Shown here: positions 1-8,441 of the stretch, piece by piece | Position numbering within the stretch: the first letter of the stretch is position 1 | Layout: every line of letters begins with the position of its first letter | NCBI GenBank assembly: GCA_016708105.1 | Contig: JADJGJ010000001.1 | Location: forward strand, 2,513,781 to 2,577,780 | Reading direction: 5' to 3' | Length of the DNA: 64,000 nucleotides | Source of the DNA: Crocinitomicaceae bacterium | Lineage (GTDB): Bacteria > Bacteroidota > Bacteroidia > Flavobacteriales_D > Crocinitomicaceae | Program-made: the position numbers and the translations under genes | The notes under the pieces: model-generated | Told to the model about the DNA's origin: nothing | Database searches by the model: none | The model's input: the letters and a program-made list of their open reading frames with translations, nothing else

Positions 1-384
1 GAATCTAATATCAGATAATTCTTTTCCGATTGTATGTATTCCCTGAATGATTTTGTCTGTTTGTTTTGCGGATGGATTTTTTCGTCCTTGCACATATTGT
101 GAAAGTAAAGTAGGATTCATTCCAATTCGCTTTGCTAGGAAATTTGCATTCAGTACACGATAATATTGAAAGAACTGTTGTAAGTCAAGATTCAATTTGA
201 TGTTTTTTGCGTCGACAAAGTAACCACTTTCTTCATATGCAAGATTCAATGCGTCAATTAAATTGTCGTATAAAGACGTAATGTCCTTTGCCGTCGAAAA
301 GACAGCCATATCTTCGGCATAAGCAGAGTAACCAGTTTTAGTTTTTTCAACTGTTACATTAATTTTTTTTGTCAACTTCTTCAT
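1..384 (-). CDS. hicB: HicB-type antitoxin with C-terminal HTH (partial)
   Basis: Reading leftward from ATG at 384, 128 codons are open to the window edge, so the C-terminus is missing. The N-terminal half (VTVEKTKTGYSAYAEDM) fits the HicB partial RNase H-like fold. The second half (FLAKRIGMNPTLLSQYVQG) reads as an XRE-type helix-turn-helix, the usual DNA-binding tail of longer HicB proteins. It starts 4 nt after the hicA stop, so the two are probably co-transcribed with the toxin first. In this family the antitoxin binds and neutralises HicA and represses its own promoter. Identity rests on the paired arrangement plus visible motifs. Confidence 0.75.
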   Translation of the reverse strand, partial: MKKLTKKINVTVEKTKTGYSAYAEDMAVFSTAKDITSLYDNLIDALNLAYEESGYFVDAKNIKLNLDLQQFFQYYRVLNANFLAKRIGMNPTLLSQYVQGRKNPSAKQTDKIIQGIHTIGKELSDIRF

Positions 385-388
385 AATC

Positions 389-577
389 CTACTTCTTAAT
401 TCCGGCTTGTTTGAACAATTTTTTTTCTAACCCACGACCAAGTTTGCTACTTCCATGATTCGGAAAAATTATAATTCCTTCCTTGGTGTCATGAATTAGT
501 TTCAGATGTGATCCGCTTTGAGATATGCCGTACCATCCGTCTTTCTTCAAAATTCTTAAAGCTTCGGAACATTTCAC
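389..577 (-). CDS. hicA: HicA-type mRNA interferase toxin
   Basis: A 62-residue protein of normal HicA length. It has the small dsRBD-like pattern of the family: an N-terminal EALRILKKDGW helix, the catalytic-histidine segment QSGSHLKL (His24) and a C-terminal KLFKQAGIKK. HicA proteins cleave mRNAs and are held inactive by HicB, whose gene follows immediately downstream on the same strand. Toxin-first order and a 4-nt gap are typical of the module. No clear promoter was recognised between 578 and 668. Confidence 0.8.
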   Translation of the reverse strand: MKCSEALRILKKDGWYGISQSGSHLKLIHDTKEGIIIFPNHGSSKLGRGLEKKLFKQAGIKK

Positions 578-668
578 ATGCAGAGGTAAATAATAATTTA
601 CTTTATTGCAAGGATTTCGCCAAATTTAAATGTAGCATAACGGCAGTCTGTCTAACACATTCCTAAAT

Positions 669-905
669 TCACTTCTTCTTCTTCCCGCGTGAATATCCAA
701 AGTAGAATCCAAATCCGAAACCAATCATAAGTGTAAGAATGGCTACCCAGAATTTGAAAATGACATACCCTGCCAGCGCAAGTAAGATGGTTCCGGCAAC
801 AAGTATCCAAATGGTTTTTGATGATTTTGATTCCATAGTATGAGAGATTGATTCATGCGAATGTACGTTTTCTTTGCGTGATGATGAATGAAAACTGAAA
901 CTCAT
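669..905 (-). CDS. small two-helix membrane protein, unknown function
   Basis: A 78-residue protein with a polar Ser/His-rich N-terminus (about residues 1-28). Two hydrophobic stretches follow (about 31-50 and 52-70), the second with GFGFGFYFGY glycine-aromatic spacing, and the protein ends in a positively charged RGKKKK tail. No catalytic motif is visible and no family is recognised. It stands alone between hicA and the AT-rich stretch upstream, on the same strand as both neighbours. Coding is supported by composition and hydrophobicity only. Confidence 0.55.
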   Translation of the reverse strand: MSFSFHSSSRKENVHSHESISHTMESKSSKTIWILVAGTILLALAGYVIFKFWVAILTLMIGFGFGFYFGYSRGKKKK

Positions 906-1126
906 CGCAATACACTTCTAAGGTTGACTGAAAGATGAAATTTGGTGTTTCATTGGTTAATCTTGCATTGAAATAGTAAAGTTATATATTGACTTAATAT
1001 TTGCATTTATAAAGTAATTACTTTACGTTTACTTAAAAGAGTAAATCATGCGTTGATTATTGACTTAAAACAGAACTGTTCAAAGCATTCTCACAATGAT
1101 GTATCGTCTACTAATCACTTAAATCT

Positions 1127-3742
1127 CTATACCAACTGAGATTTCACAAACTCAATAGCTTTAGGTAAACTATCCGGATCTTTCCCTCCTGCTGTTGCAA
1201 AGAAAGGTTGACCGCCGCCGCCGCCGCCAATTAGTTTCGCTGATTCACGCACTAAATTTCCGGCGTGCCAGTTTTTTGATTTAGCTAATTCATCTGAAAT
1301 TGCAATTGAAATAGTTGCTTTTCCATCTGCTTTTCCACCTACAACTATAACAAGATTTTGCACTTCACCTTTTAATTGAAAACACAAATCTTTAATGAGA
1401 TTTGCATCCAGATCAAGAATAGCTGAAGCATAATTTACTCCACCTAAATCTGTGATTTGTTTTTTCAAATCTTCTTTGATACTCACTAATTGACCGCGTT
1501 GCAATTTTTCAATTTCTTTAGTAAGTGAAATATTTTTCTTGTATAAATCTTCAATGGTTTTTGATAGATCAGCCGGTTTATTGAACATGGCGGAAATTAG
1601 GTCATATTGTTTTGCGCGCTCTTTATAATACTGCTCAGCTTTATCAGCAGTAATGGCTTCAATACGACGAACACCGGCTGCAACAGATCCTTCAGACACA
1701 ATTTTAAACATACCAATTTCACTGGTTGAGCGCACGTGACATCCGCCACATAATTCAATTGAATCACCAAATTTTATAACGCGTACAAAATCACCGTACT
1801 TTTCACCAAATAGTGCCATGGCTCCCATTTTCTGTGCTTCATCAATGGGCAGTGAACGCTTCTCATCCAAATGAATGCCTTCTTTGATTTTATCGTTTAC
1901 TCTTTTCTCAATTTCTTCCAATTCTTCATCGGTCACTTTTGCAAAATGAGAGAAATCAAAACGCAGGTTTTCATCATTTACCAAAGATCCTTTTTGTTCA
2001 ACATGTTTACCAAGCACTGCACGCAAAGCATGATGCAATAAATGGGTTGCACTATGATTTGCTTGCGTGAGACGTCGTTTAGAAGCAGTGACTGTTGCCT
2101 TAAATGTAGACGTTAAATTTTCAGGTAATTTTTCTGCAAGATGAATGATCAGATTGTTTTCTTTTTTTGTATCAAAAATTTCAATAGTTTCTGTTCCGTT
2201 TGAAATTGTTCCCTGATCACCAACTTGTCCTCCACCTTCAGCATAAAAAGGAGTCACGTTAAACACCAATTGATAGAATGATTTATTTTTTTGTTTGACT
2301 TTACGATATTTTACCAGATACAAATCAGTCTTCAAAAAATCATAGCCTATAAATTCTTGTTCATCATCATTCATGAGAATCACCCAATCATCAGACTCAA
2401 CTTGAGTAGCTGCGCGAGAGCGGTCTTTTTGTTTGGCTAATTCTACTTCATACCCGCGCTCATCAACCAGCATTTCACGCTCCCTGGCAATCAATGAAGT
2501 TAAGTCAAACGGGAATCCGTAGGTGTCATATAACTCAAAAACATCTTCCCCTGCCAATTCATTTTTACCACTTGATTTTGCTTTGGTAATTACATCATTG
2601 ATCCGTTTGATCCCTGTTTCAAGTGTTCTGAAAAAACTTGCTTCTTCTTCACGAATTACCTTTTGAATAAGCTCAGCCTGACTTTTAAGTTCAGGAAAAG
2701 CATCACCCATTGCCACGCCAAGTTTCACTGACAGATCACACAGAAAAGGTTCTTTCAAATCAAGCGTTTGATAGCCATACCGCACCGCACGACGAAGAAT
2801 ACGGCGAATCACGTAACCAGCGCCGGTATTAGATGGTAATTGCCCGTCTGCAATAGAAAATGAAATTGCGCGAATGTGATCTACAATTACACGCATGGCT
2901 ATATTCACTTTTTCATCTTGTCCATATTTTTTACCGGTGAGCTCAACCAGATATCCAATTAAAAACTGGAACATATCTGTGTCATAATTTGATTGCTTGC
3001 CTTGCAATACCATAGCCAAGCGCTCTAATCCCATTCCGGTATCTACATGCGTTGACGGTAATTTTTCCAATTCACCATTTGCTTTGCGGTTGAACTGCAT
3101 AAACACCAAATTCCAGATTTCAATTACCTGCGGATGATCATTATTCACCAAAGTTTTTCCATCAATTTTTTTGCGTTCATCTTCTAAACGCATGTCGACA
3201 TGAATTTCAGTACATGGCCCGCAAGGACCAGTATCACCCATTTCCCAAAAATTATCTTTTTTACTAGCCTTTAAAATTCGCTCAGCAGGCATGTATTGTT
3301 TCCATAAATTTTCTGATTCAGTATCTGCAGGCACGCCGTCTTTTTCATCTCCTTCAAAAACGGTGACATAGATTCTGTCTTTGTCAATCTTATAAACCTG
3401 AGTTAAAAGTTCCCATGCCCAATCAATAGATTCTTTTTTAAAATAATCACCAAATGACCAATTACCTAACATTTCAAACATGGTGTGGTGATAGGTATCA
3501 ACGCCTACTTCTTCCAAGTCGTTGTGTTTTCCTGAAACGCGCAAACATTTTTGTGTATTGGCAATACGCTTATCCTCTGCTTCACGATATCCCAGAAAAA
3601 AATCTTTAAACTGGTTCATGCCTGCATTGGTAAACATGAGGGTTGGATCATTTTTTACCACCATGGGTGCAGATGGAACAATTTTATGACCTTTGGATGC
3701 AAAAAAATCCTGAAAAGCCTTACGTATGTCGTTGATTTTCAT
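1127..3742 (-). CDS. alaS: alanyl-tRNA synthetase
   Basis: An 871-residue class II synthetase that charges tRNA-Ala, close to the usual bacterial length. The N-terminal catalytic core begins IRKAFQDFFASKGHKIVPSA and includes DNFWEMGDTGPCGPCTE. The editing domain carries both zinc/editing motifs, HSATH near residue 564 and CGGCH about 100 residues later. The C-terminal C-Ala domain ends with the Gly-rich stretch GGGGGGQPFFATAGG. A perfect TAnnTTTG promoter element lies 35 nt upstream of the ATG. The gene appears complete and functional. Confidence 0.98.
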   Translation of the reverse strand: MKINDIRKAFQDFFASKGHKIVPSAPMVVKNDPTLMFTNAGMNQFKDFFLGYREAEDKRIANTQKCLRVSGKHNDLEEVGVDTYHHTMFEMLGNWSFGDYFKKESIDWAWELLTQVYKIDKDRIYVTVFEGDEKDGVPADTESENLWKQYMPAERILKASKKDNFWEMGDTGPCGPCTEIHVDMRLEDERKKIDGKTLVNNDHPQVIEIWNLVFMQFNRKANGELEKLPSTHVDTGMGLERLAMVLQGKQSNYDTDMFQFLIGYLVELTGKKYGQDEKVNIAMRVIVDHIRAISFSIADGQLPSNTGAGYVIRRILRRAVRYGYQTLDLKEPFLCDLSVKLGVAMGDAFPELKSQAELIQKVIREEEASFFRTLETGIKRINDVITKAKSSGKNELAGEDVFELYDTYGFPFDLTSLIAREREMLVDERGYEVELAKQKDRSRAATQVESDDWVILMNDDEQEFIGYDFLKTDLYLVKYRKVKQKNKSFYQLVFNVTPFYAEGGGQVGDQGTISNGTETIEIFDTKKENNLIIHLAEKLPENLTSTFKATVTASKRRLTQANHSATHLLHHALRAVLGKHVEQKGSLVNDENLRFDFSHFAKVTDEELEEIEKRVNDKIKEGIHLDEKRSLPIDEAQKMGAMALFGEKYGDFVRVIKFGDSIELCGGCHVRSTSEIGMFKIVSEGSVAAGVRRIEAITADKAEQYYKERAKQYDLISAMFNKPADLSKTIEDLYKKNISLTKEIEKLQRGQLVSIKEDLKKQITDLGGVNYASAILDLDANLIKDLCFQLKGEVQNLVIVVGGKADGKATISIAISDELAKSKNWHAGNLVRESAKLIGGGGGGQPFFATAGGKDPDSLPKAIEFVKSQLV

Positions 3743-3776
3743 TTGATACTCTGTTAACTATTGTTAATTGGAATTG

Positions 3777-3784
3777 CAAAGTTA
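3777..3784 (-). promoter_or_regulatory. -7 promoter element of alaS
   Basis: On the minus strand this is TAACTTTG, a perfect match to the Bacteroidota -7 consensus TAnnTTTG, with about 34 nt to the alaS ATG. No good TTTG -33 box is visible about 19-21 nt further upstream. Confidence 0.5.
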
Positions 3785-3830
3785 GACTTATCCGGTAAAT
3801 TTGCACCCGAATTGGGTTGGGGATTTTTTT

Positions 3831-3903
3831 TAGGGATTAGGGATTAGGGATTAGGACATAGGCATTGGGGTGGGTGTAGGGGTGAATCGCATTCGCCCTA
3901 ACG
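3831..3903. repeat. intergenic repeat: TAGGGAT units plus left arm of a 58-bp inverted pair
   Basis: Three 7-bp TAGGGAT units at 3831-3851 lead into a 58-bp block (3846-3903) that recurs in inverted orientation at 8076-8133. Counting by eye, 51 of 58 positions agree. The block ends in an imperfect hairpin around GAATCGCATTC. It fills much of the alaS-M23 peptidase intergenic region (3743-4012), where no gene is visible. Confidence 0.75.
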
Positions 3904-4012
3904 TAGAAGGTGAAAAATTATTGACGACTGCAATCATACAAATTTAATACGCAATACATGTAAGGCGAGTTGCATTCGCGATATCGTAGAATAAGATAAA
4001 AAATAAAAGAAA

Positions 4013-4984
4013 ATGAAAAAACAAAAATTCAGATATAACCCGGATACCTTGTCTTATGTGCCGGTAGAGGTGACTTGGCAGGAGCGTATCTTGAAAGCGT
4101 TGCTAGTTATTGCACCGGCAGTTGTGCTTGGGTTTGTTTTTCAATTAATTTTTTCAGCATTATTTCCTTCAGCAGCAGAGTCTGATTTAGAGCGTGAAAA
4201 TAATTTTTTGACTGAACAAATGGCTACCATGCAAGAAGAGATGGATTTGATGTCAGCCGTATTAGAAGATATTGAAAAAAGAGACAACGAAATTTACAGA
4301 GTAGTATTCAATGCAGATCGTTTTCCGGATGAAATGCGTCAACTTGGAACCGGTGGAACAGATGAGTATGATCACCTGAAAGGATTTGATATTTCAGAAC
4401 AGGTTATTGCCAATTCAAAAAAAATTAAAGAATTACAGAAGAGAATTTATGCGCAGTCACTTTCATTTGATGAAGTAATTAAACTGGCGAACGAAAAAGA
4501 AAAAATGCTATCCTGCATCCCTGCCATTCAACCTATTTCAAATGAAGATTTAACTCGTATGTCATCAGGTTATGGCTGGCGCATTGATCCAATTTACAAA
4601 ACACAACGAATGCACTGGGGAATTGACTTCACTGCAGAAACAGGTACACCGGTTTATGCCACTGGAGACGGTGTTGTAAAACTAGTTGAAGAAAAAATGT
4701 GGGGTTATGGTATTTCTGTCATCATTGATCACGGTTTTGGGTACACTACCCGTTATGCTCACTTGAGCGGTTATACCGTAAAAGCCGGTGATAAAATTAC
4801 CCGCGGTCAGCACATAGGTTACGTTGGATCAACCGGAAAATCTACCTCTCCGCACTTGCATTATGAAGTAGAAAAGAACGGAGTAAAAATTAATCCTATT
4901 CACTTTTTCCATTCTGACGTTGCGAGTGAAGATTACGAGCGCTTACTTCAGATGGCTAATAGCCCCAACCAGACTTTTGATTAG
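4013..4984 (+). CDS. M23 family metallopeptidase, membrane-anchored
   Basis: A 323-residue protein with a cytoplasmic N-terminus, one transmembrane helix at about residues 28-50, a coiled-coil-like segment (about 58-160) and a C-terminal LytM/M23 domain. The zinc-site motifs are present: HWGIDF (His at about 201, Asp at about 205) and HLHYEV (about 281), with GYGWRIDP before them. M23 enzymes cut peptidoglycan cross-links or act in cell-wall remodelling. The coiled coil plus LytM layout is typical of Bacteroidota cell-wall peptidases. It is a single gene that converges on corA. Confidence 0.92.
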   Translation: MKKQKFRYNPDTLSYVPVEVTWQERILKALLVIAPAVVLGFVFQLIFSALFPSAAESDLERENNFLTEQMATMQEEMDLMSAVLEDIEKRDNEIYRVVFNADRFPDEMRQLGTGGTDEYDHLKGFDISEQVIANSKKIKELQKRIYAQSLSFDEVIKLANEKEKMLSCIPAIQPISNEDLTRMSSGYGWRIDPIYKTQRMHWGIDFTAETGTPVYATGDGVVKLVEEKMWGYGISVIIDHGFGYTTRYAHLSGYTVKAGDKITRGQHIGYVGSTGKSTSPHLHYEVEKNGVKINPIHFFHSDVASEDYERLLQMANSPNQTFD

Positions 4985-5065
4985 TGAATTGAATATTTTC
5001 TTTCATTCCTGAATAGGATAACTGGAACTGTCAGATGATGTGTATTTAGTTGGGACCAAGGTAAA

Positions 5066-6127
5066 TCAAAACCACCTCTTCCTTCTGAAATAAATAACCA
5101 TGGCAATAAAAATGGCAAACATGATTCCAATGATAATGAAGTAACCATACTTCCATGAAAGTTCGGGCATGTTGGCAAAATTCATTCCGTAAACGCCGGC
5201 GATAAACGTGAGGGGAATGAAAATGGTTGAAATTACAGTGAGCACTTTCATCACTTCATTCATTTTATTGCTGGTGCCTGACAGATATAAATCTTGAATA
5301 CTGGCAATAACCTCTCGCTGTGAATCAATGCTGTCGTTAACCTGAATGACATGTTCATACAAGTCTCTCAGGTATCGTCTGGTTTCCTGTTCAATTAGAT
5401 ATCCTCCGTCTTTTTCCAGACCAGCAGCAACTTCACGCAATGGCATGACAACGCGTTTAAAGTTCAGAATCTGTCTTTTTATTTTTTGGATTTGCTTTAA
5501 CGCTTCAGGAGTTGGATTTTTAAAAATATCCTGTTCAATATCTGCATTTTTATCGCTGAAATATTCAGTAACAAAAAAGTAATTATCCACCACAGTATCA
5601 ATTAAACGATAGAGTAAAAAATCAACTTTTTTATCTTGTAAATCCCCTTGACCTTTTCTGAGACGCTCACGTATTTTTTCAAATACATCTCCCCCTACTT
5701 CCTGAAAAGAGAGTAGCCAACCATTACCCATCACAAAGCTGACCTGCTCATGGGTGATACCACTTTTATCAGGCAGCAAATCAATCATTTTAAGCGTGAC
5801 AAAAATATAGTTGGCAAAAATTTCTGTTTTGGGGCGGTGATTGGTATTTAAAATATCCTCAAGCAATAATTTATCCAGATGAAATATTTCACCAATTTTT
5901 TGGAGCAATACGACATCGTGTAATCCTTCAATATTAATCCAAGTAATAGTATCCGGATTGCAATATTGACACAACTCATCTACTTCACACTCTTTTTCTT
6001 TGAAGTGATCTTTTTTATAATCAATGACAGAAATGTGGACACGATCAGTTTTCACGGAACCAATGTGCACAAGTGTTCCGGGTGGTTCACCTGCTTTGGC
6101 TGATTTACGCGTGATGTGTCGTGACAT
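5066..6127 (-). CDS. corA: CorA family magnesium/cobalt transporter
   Basis: A 353-residue protein with the CorA plan: a long soluble N-terminal domain (about 1-290) and two C-terminal transmembrane helices. The signature YGMNF lies at the end of the first helix, followed by the acidic-site region NMPELSWKYG and a basic tail (RRKRWF). CorA pentamers carry Mg2+ across the inner membrane. It is convergent with the M23 gene and lies 12 nt beyond the stop of the upstream dehydrogenase gene on the same strand, so the two may be co-transcribed. Confidence 0.93.
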   Translation of the reverse strand: MSRHITRKSAKAGEPPGTLVHIGSVKTDRVHISVIDYKKDHFKEKECEVDELCQYCNPDTITWINIEGLHDVVLLQKIGEIFHLDKLLLEDILNTNHRPKTEIFANYIFVTLKMIDLLPDKSGITHEQVSFVMGNGWLLSFQEVGGDVFEKIRERLRKGQGDLQDKKVDFLLYRLIDTVVDNYFFVTEYFSDKNADIEQDIFKNPTPEALKQIQKIKRQILNFKRVVMPLREVAAGLEKDGGYLIEQETRRYLRDLYEHVIQVNDSIDSQREVIASIQDLYLSGTSNKMNEVMKVLTVISTIFIPLTFIAGVYGMNFANMPELSWKYGYFIIIGIMFAIFIAMVIYFRRKRWF

Positions 6128-6139
6128 GCTGAGGTAAAT

Positions 6140-7030
6140 TTATTTTTTAAAATACGAAGAAATAACCAGGTCTTTAGTTCCGTGTGTCCATGAATAAAAT
6201 CCTTCACCTGATTTCACGCCCAATTTGCCGGCAGTAACCATATTTACTAATAAAGGACATGGTGCATATTTATCATTTCCAAGCCCGGTGTACAATACAT
6301 TCATAATGGCAAGACAAACATCCAAACCAATAAAATCAGCTAACTGCAATGGCCCCATTGGATGAGCCATACCCAATTTCATCACGGTATCAATTTCATC
6401 AACACCGGCAACGCCTTCATTGAGGGTAATGATTGCTTCGTTAATCATTGGCATTAAAATTCTGTTAGCTACAAAACCGGGATAGTCATTCACCTCAACC
6501 GGAACTTTCTCTAACGATTTGCTGAGATCCATGATGGTTTTTGTCACCTCTGAAGAAGTAGAATATCCGCGAATAATTTCCACCAATTTCATCACCGGCA
6601 CCGGATTCATAAAGTGCATACCAATTACTTTATCGGCTCTTTTTGTTACTGAGGCAATCTTAGTTATAGAAATAGATGATGTATTGGTAGCCAGTATGCA
6701 ATCAGGATTTGTGAATGCATCCATATCGCGGAATATTTTCAGTTTTAATTCTTGATTTTCAGTTGCCGCTTCAACTACTAATTCAGCATTTTGAATACCT
6801 GTTTTCAGATCAGAAAACGTAGTGATGTTAGCCAAAGTTTTATTTTTTTCATCGGCGCTCAATTTGCCCTTTTCAACCATTCGGTCAAGATTTTTTGCAA
6901 TGGTAGCGAGGGCTTTTTTTAATGCTTCTTCTGATACGTCAACCAAATTTACGGTGTAACCATACTGCGCAAATACGTGAGCAATTCCGTTACCCATGGT
7001 TCCTGCTCCAATAACTGAGATGTTTTTCAT
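6140..7030 (-). CDS. 3-hydroxyacyl-CoA (3-hydroxybutyryl-CoA) dehydrogenase
   Basis: A 296-residue NAD-dependent enzyme that oxidises 3-hydroxyacyl-CoA or reduces acetoacetyl-CoA in beta-oxidation or butyrate metabolism. The Rossmann motif VIGAGTMGNGIA is at residues 5-16. The family pattern GMHFMNPVPVMKLVEII carries the catalytic His-Asn, and the C-terminal domain includes GFVANRILMPMINEA. Length matches single-domain Hbd/PaaH proteins. It precedes corA on the same strand with no obvious functional link. Substrate chain length cannot be read from the sequence. Confidence 0.93.
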   Translation of the reverse strand: MKNISVIGAGTMGNGIAHVFAQYGYTVNLVDVSEEALKKALATIAKNLDRMVEKGKLSADEKNKTLANITTFSDLKTGIQNAELVVEAATENQELKLKIFRDMDAFTNPDCILATNTSSISITKIASVTKRADKVIGMHFMNPVPVMKLVEIIRGYSTSSEVTKTIMDLSKSLEKVPVEVNDYPGFVANRILMPMINEAIITLNEGVAGVDEIDTVMKLGMAHPMGPLQLADFIGLDVCLAIMNVLYTGLGNDKYAPCPLLVNMVTAGKLGVKSGEGFYSWTHGTKDLVISSYFKK

Positions 7031-7211
7031 GATGCTATTTTATTTTTAATACGTTAATCTTGTATACTGATGAACTAAAAACTTTTACCTGATAATGGTA
7101 GAAAGCGTCTATTCATTCATACCGCTAAAGATAAGCTGAATTCAAAAAGATTGATGCCTGAGGCTTCAATAATTCTTGAAAGTTTAGTGTTAGGCATGAA
7201 TAATGGAACTT

Positions 7212-7330
7212 CTAAGACATTGATTTAGCCCACATTTCTAAGTCGTTACAAAAATTATCCAACCCTTTGATTGACATATCCGTCATACTATCCAAAGCTG
7301 GTTCATCCGCTTTTGAAATGAAAAAAACCA
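7212..7330 (-). pseudogene. possible 3' remnant of a lost gene
   Basis: On the minus strand one frame stays open from the terminator hairpin down to TAG at 7212-7214. It reads protein-like near its end (GLDNFCNDLEMWAKSMS), but no plausible start or family is evident. It may be the tail of a gene truncated when the neighbouring repeat region formed, or chance. The rest of 7031-7320 shows nothing recognisable. Confidence 0.25.
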
Positions 7331-7368
7331 AGCCCGGGTAACGTTGTTATTCGGGCTTGTGTTTTTTT
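7321..7368. terminator. bidirectional rho-independent terminator
   Basis: A perfect 8-bp stem (CAAGCCCG at 7329-7336 with CGGGCTTG at 7352-7359) is flanked by seven A on the left (7321-7327) and seven T on the right (7362-7368). It could therefore stop transcription from either direction. It sits right next to the stop codon (7367-7369) of the minus-strand frame running through the minisatellite. Confidence 0.8.
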
Positions 7369-7444
7369 AACTCTCCTGTGCCTTAGCTACAGTGTAAGCG
7401 ATCTGTCCTCTCCGAAGGAGAAGAACACCAAAGTGGGAGTGAAT

Positions 7445-8032
7445 GCCAGTGTGAGAGCCAGTGTGAGAGCGAGTGCTAATGTGAGAGCGAGTGCCAGTGT
7501 GAGAGCGAGAGCCAGTGTGAGAGCGAGTGCTAATGTGAGAGCGAGTGCCAGTGTGAGAGCGAGAGCCAGTGTGAGAGCGAGAGCCAGTGTGAGAGCGGGT
7601 GCCAGTGTGAGAGCGGGTGCCAGTGTGAGAGCGAGTGCCAGTGTGAGAGCGGGTGCCAGTGTGAGAGCGGGTGCCAGTGTGAGAGCGAGTGCCAGTGTGA
7701 GAGCGGGTGCTAATGTGAGAGCGGGTGCTAATGTGGGAGCGAGTGCCAGTGTGAGAGCGAGTGCCAGTGTGAGAGCGGGAGCTAATGTGAGAGCGGGTGC
7801 TAATGTGAGAGCGAGTGCCAGTGTGAGAGCGGGTGCTAATGTGGGAGCGAGTGCCAGTGTGAGAGCGGGAGCTAATGTGAGAGCGGGTGCCAGTGTGAGA
7901 GCGAGTGCTAATGTGAGAGCGAGTGCCAGTGTGAGAGCGGGTGCTAATGTGGGAGCGAGTGCCAGTGTGAGAGCGGGAGCTAATGTGAGAGCGGGTGCTA
8001 ATGTGAGAGCGAGTGCCAGTGTGAGAGCGAAA
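7445..8032. repeat. 18-bp minisatellite, 31 full units, with higher-order structure
   Basis: Tandem 18-bp units (consensus GTGAGAGCGRGTGCYARY) run without length variation from 7463 to 8020, with partial units on both sides. Because 18 is divisible by 3, long frames are open in three readings: plus 7433-8128 (VRASAS hexads from a GTG), minus 7367-8050 (RSHTGT hexads) and minus 7387-8058 (ALTLAP hexads). Unit variants recur in blocks. Units 1-3 equal 4-6 and units 8-10 equal 11-13 (54-bp period). The rare VGASAS variant returns every 108 bp, at 7733, 7841 and 7949. None of the frames has a recognisable domain. Coding is not established, although the minus RSHTGT frame ends at a good terminator. 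Confidence 0.95.
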
Positions 8033-8075
8033 ATAAATTCGTTTGAACATGGTTGCATGGTTTACGCATGGTGTA

Positions 8076-8133
8076 CGTTAGGGCGAATGCAATTCGCCCT
8101 AACGCACACCCTAATGCCTATGTCCTAATCCCT
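8076..8133. repeat. right arm of the 58-bp inverted intergenic repeat, with perfect hairpin
   Basis: This is the inverted counterpart of 3846-3903. Its outer end, 8076-8104, forms a perfect 13-bp stem with a 3-nt loop (arms CGTTAGGGCGAAT and ATTCGCCCTAACG). The pair brackets about 4.2 kb containing the M23 peptidase, corA, the dehydrogenase and the minisatellite. Confidence 0.75.
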
Positions 8134-8202
8134 CTGCCCTACCCCCCCCCCTATTGACCCTTACCCAATTACCACTATCTTTATCAATTCAAAACAAGAT
8201 TT

Positions 8203-8430
8203 ATGTCAAAAGAAGGAACGTATGCGAAGTCATTTGAAGAGCTGCAAGACATTGTTCAAGATATAGAGAACGGAGAAATTAGCGTGGATATTCTTTCAGA
8301 GAAAGTGAAACGCGCAGCCGAACTAATTAAGGTCTGCCGCAAAAAACTGACAGAGACGGAGGAGGATGTTGCACGTATTTTGAAAGATTTGTCCGGGGCT
8401 GATGATCCTAATGCTGAGGTGGAAATGTAA
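8203..8430 (+). CDS. xseB: exodeoxyribonuclease VII small subunit
   Basis: A 75-residue, mostly helical protein with the XseB pattern SFEELQDIVQDIENGEI followed by a second heptad-rich helix (AAELIKVCRKKLTETEEDV). XseB subunits coat the XseA catalytic subunit to form exonuclease VII, which degrades single-stranded DNA. In many Bacteroidota xseA lies directly upstream. Here the upstream region is a minisatellite and no xseA is in the window. A lipoprotein gene follows 11 nt downstream. Confidence 0.88.
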   Translation: MSKEGTYAKSFEELQDIVQDIENGEISVDILSEKVKRAAELIKVCRKKLTETEEDVARILKDLSGADDPNAEVEM

Positions 8431-8441
8431 ATAAACAAGGC

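Noticed and set aside
3831..3855. Telomere-like TAGGGAT repeats
   Set aside because: Only three 7-bp units occur, inside a bacterial chromosome and next to a dispersed intergenic repeat; not a chromosome end.
7433..8128. Plus-strand protein of VRASAS hexapeptide repeats as a real gene
   Set aside because: Three frames are open simply because the unit is 18 bp; the GTG start lies next to the repeat, there is no domain, and no promoter is visible. Kept as a minisatellite.
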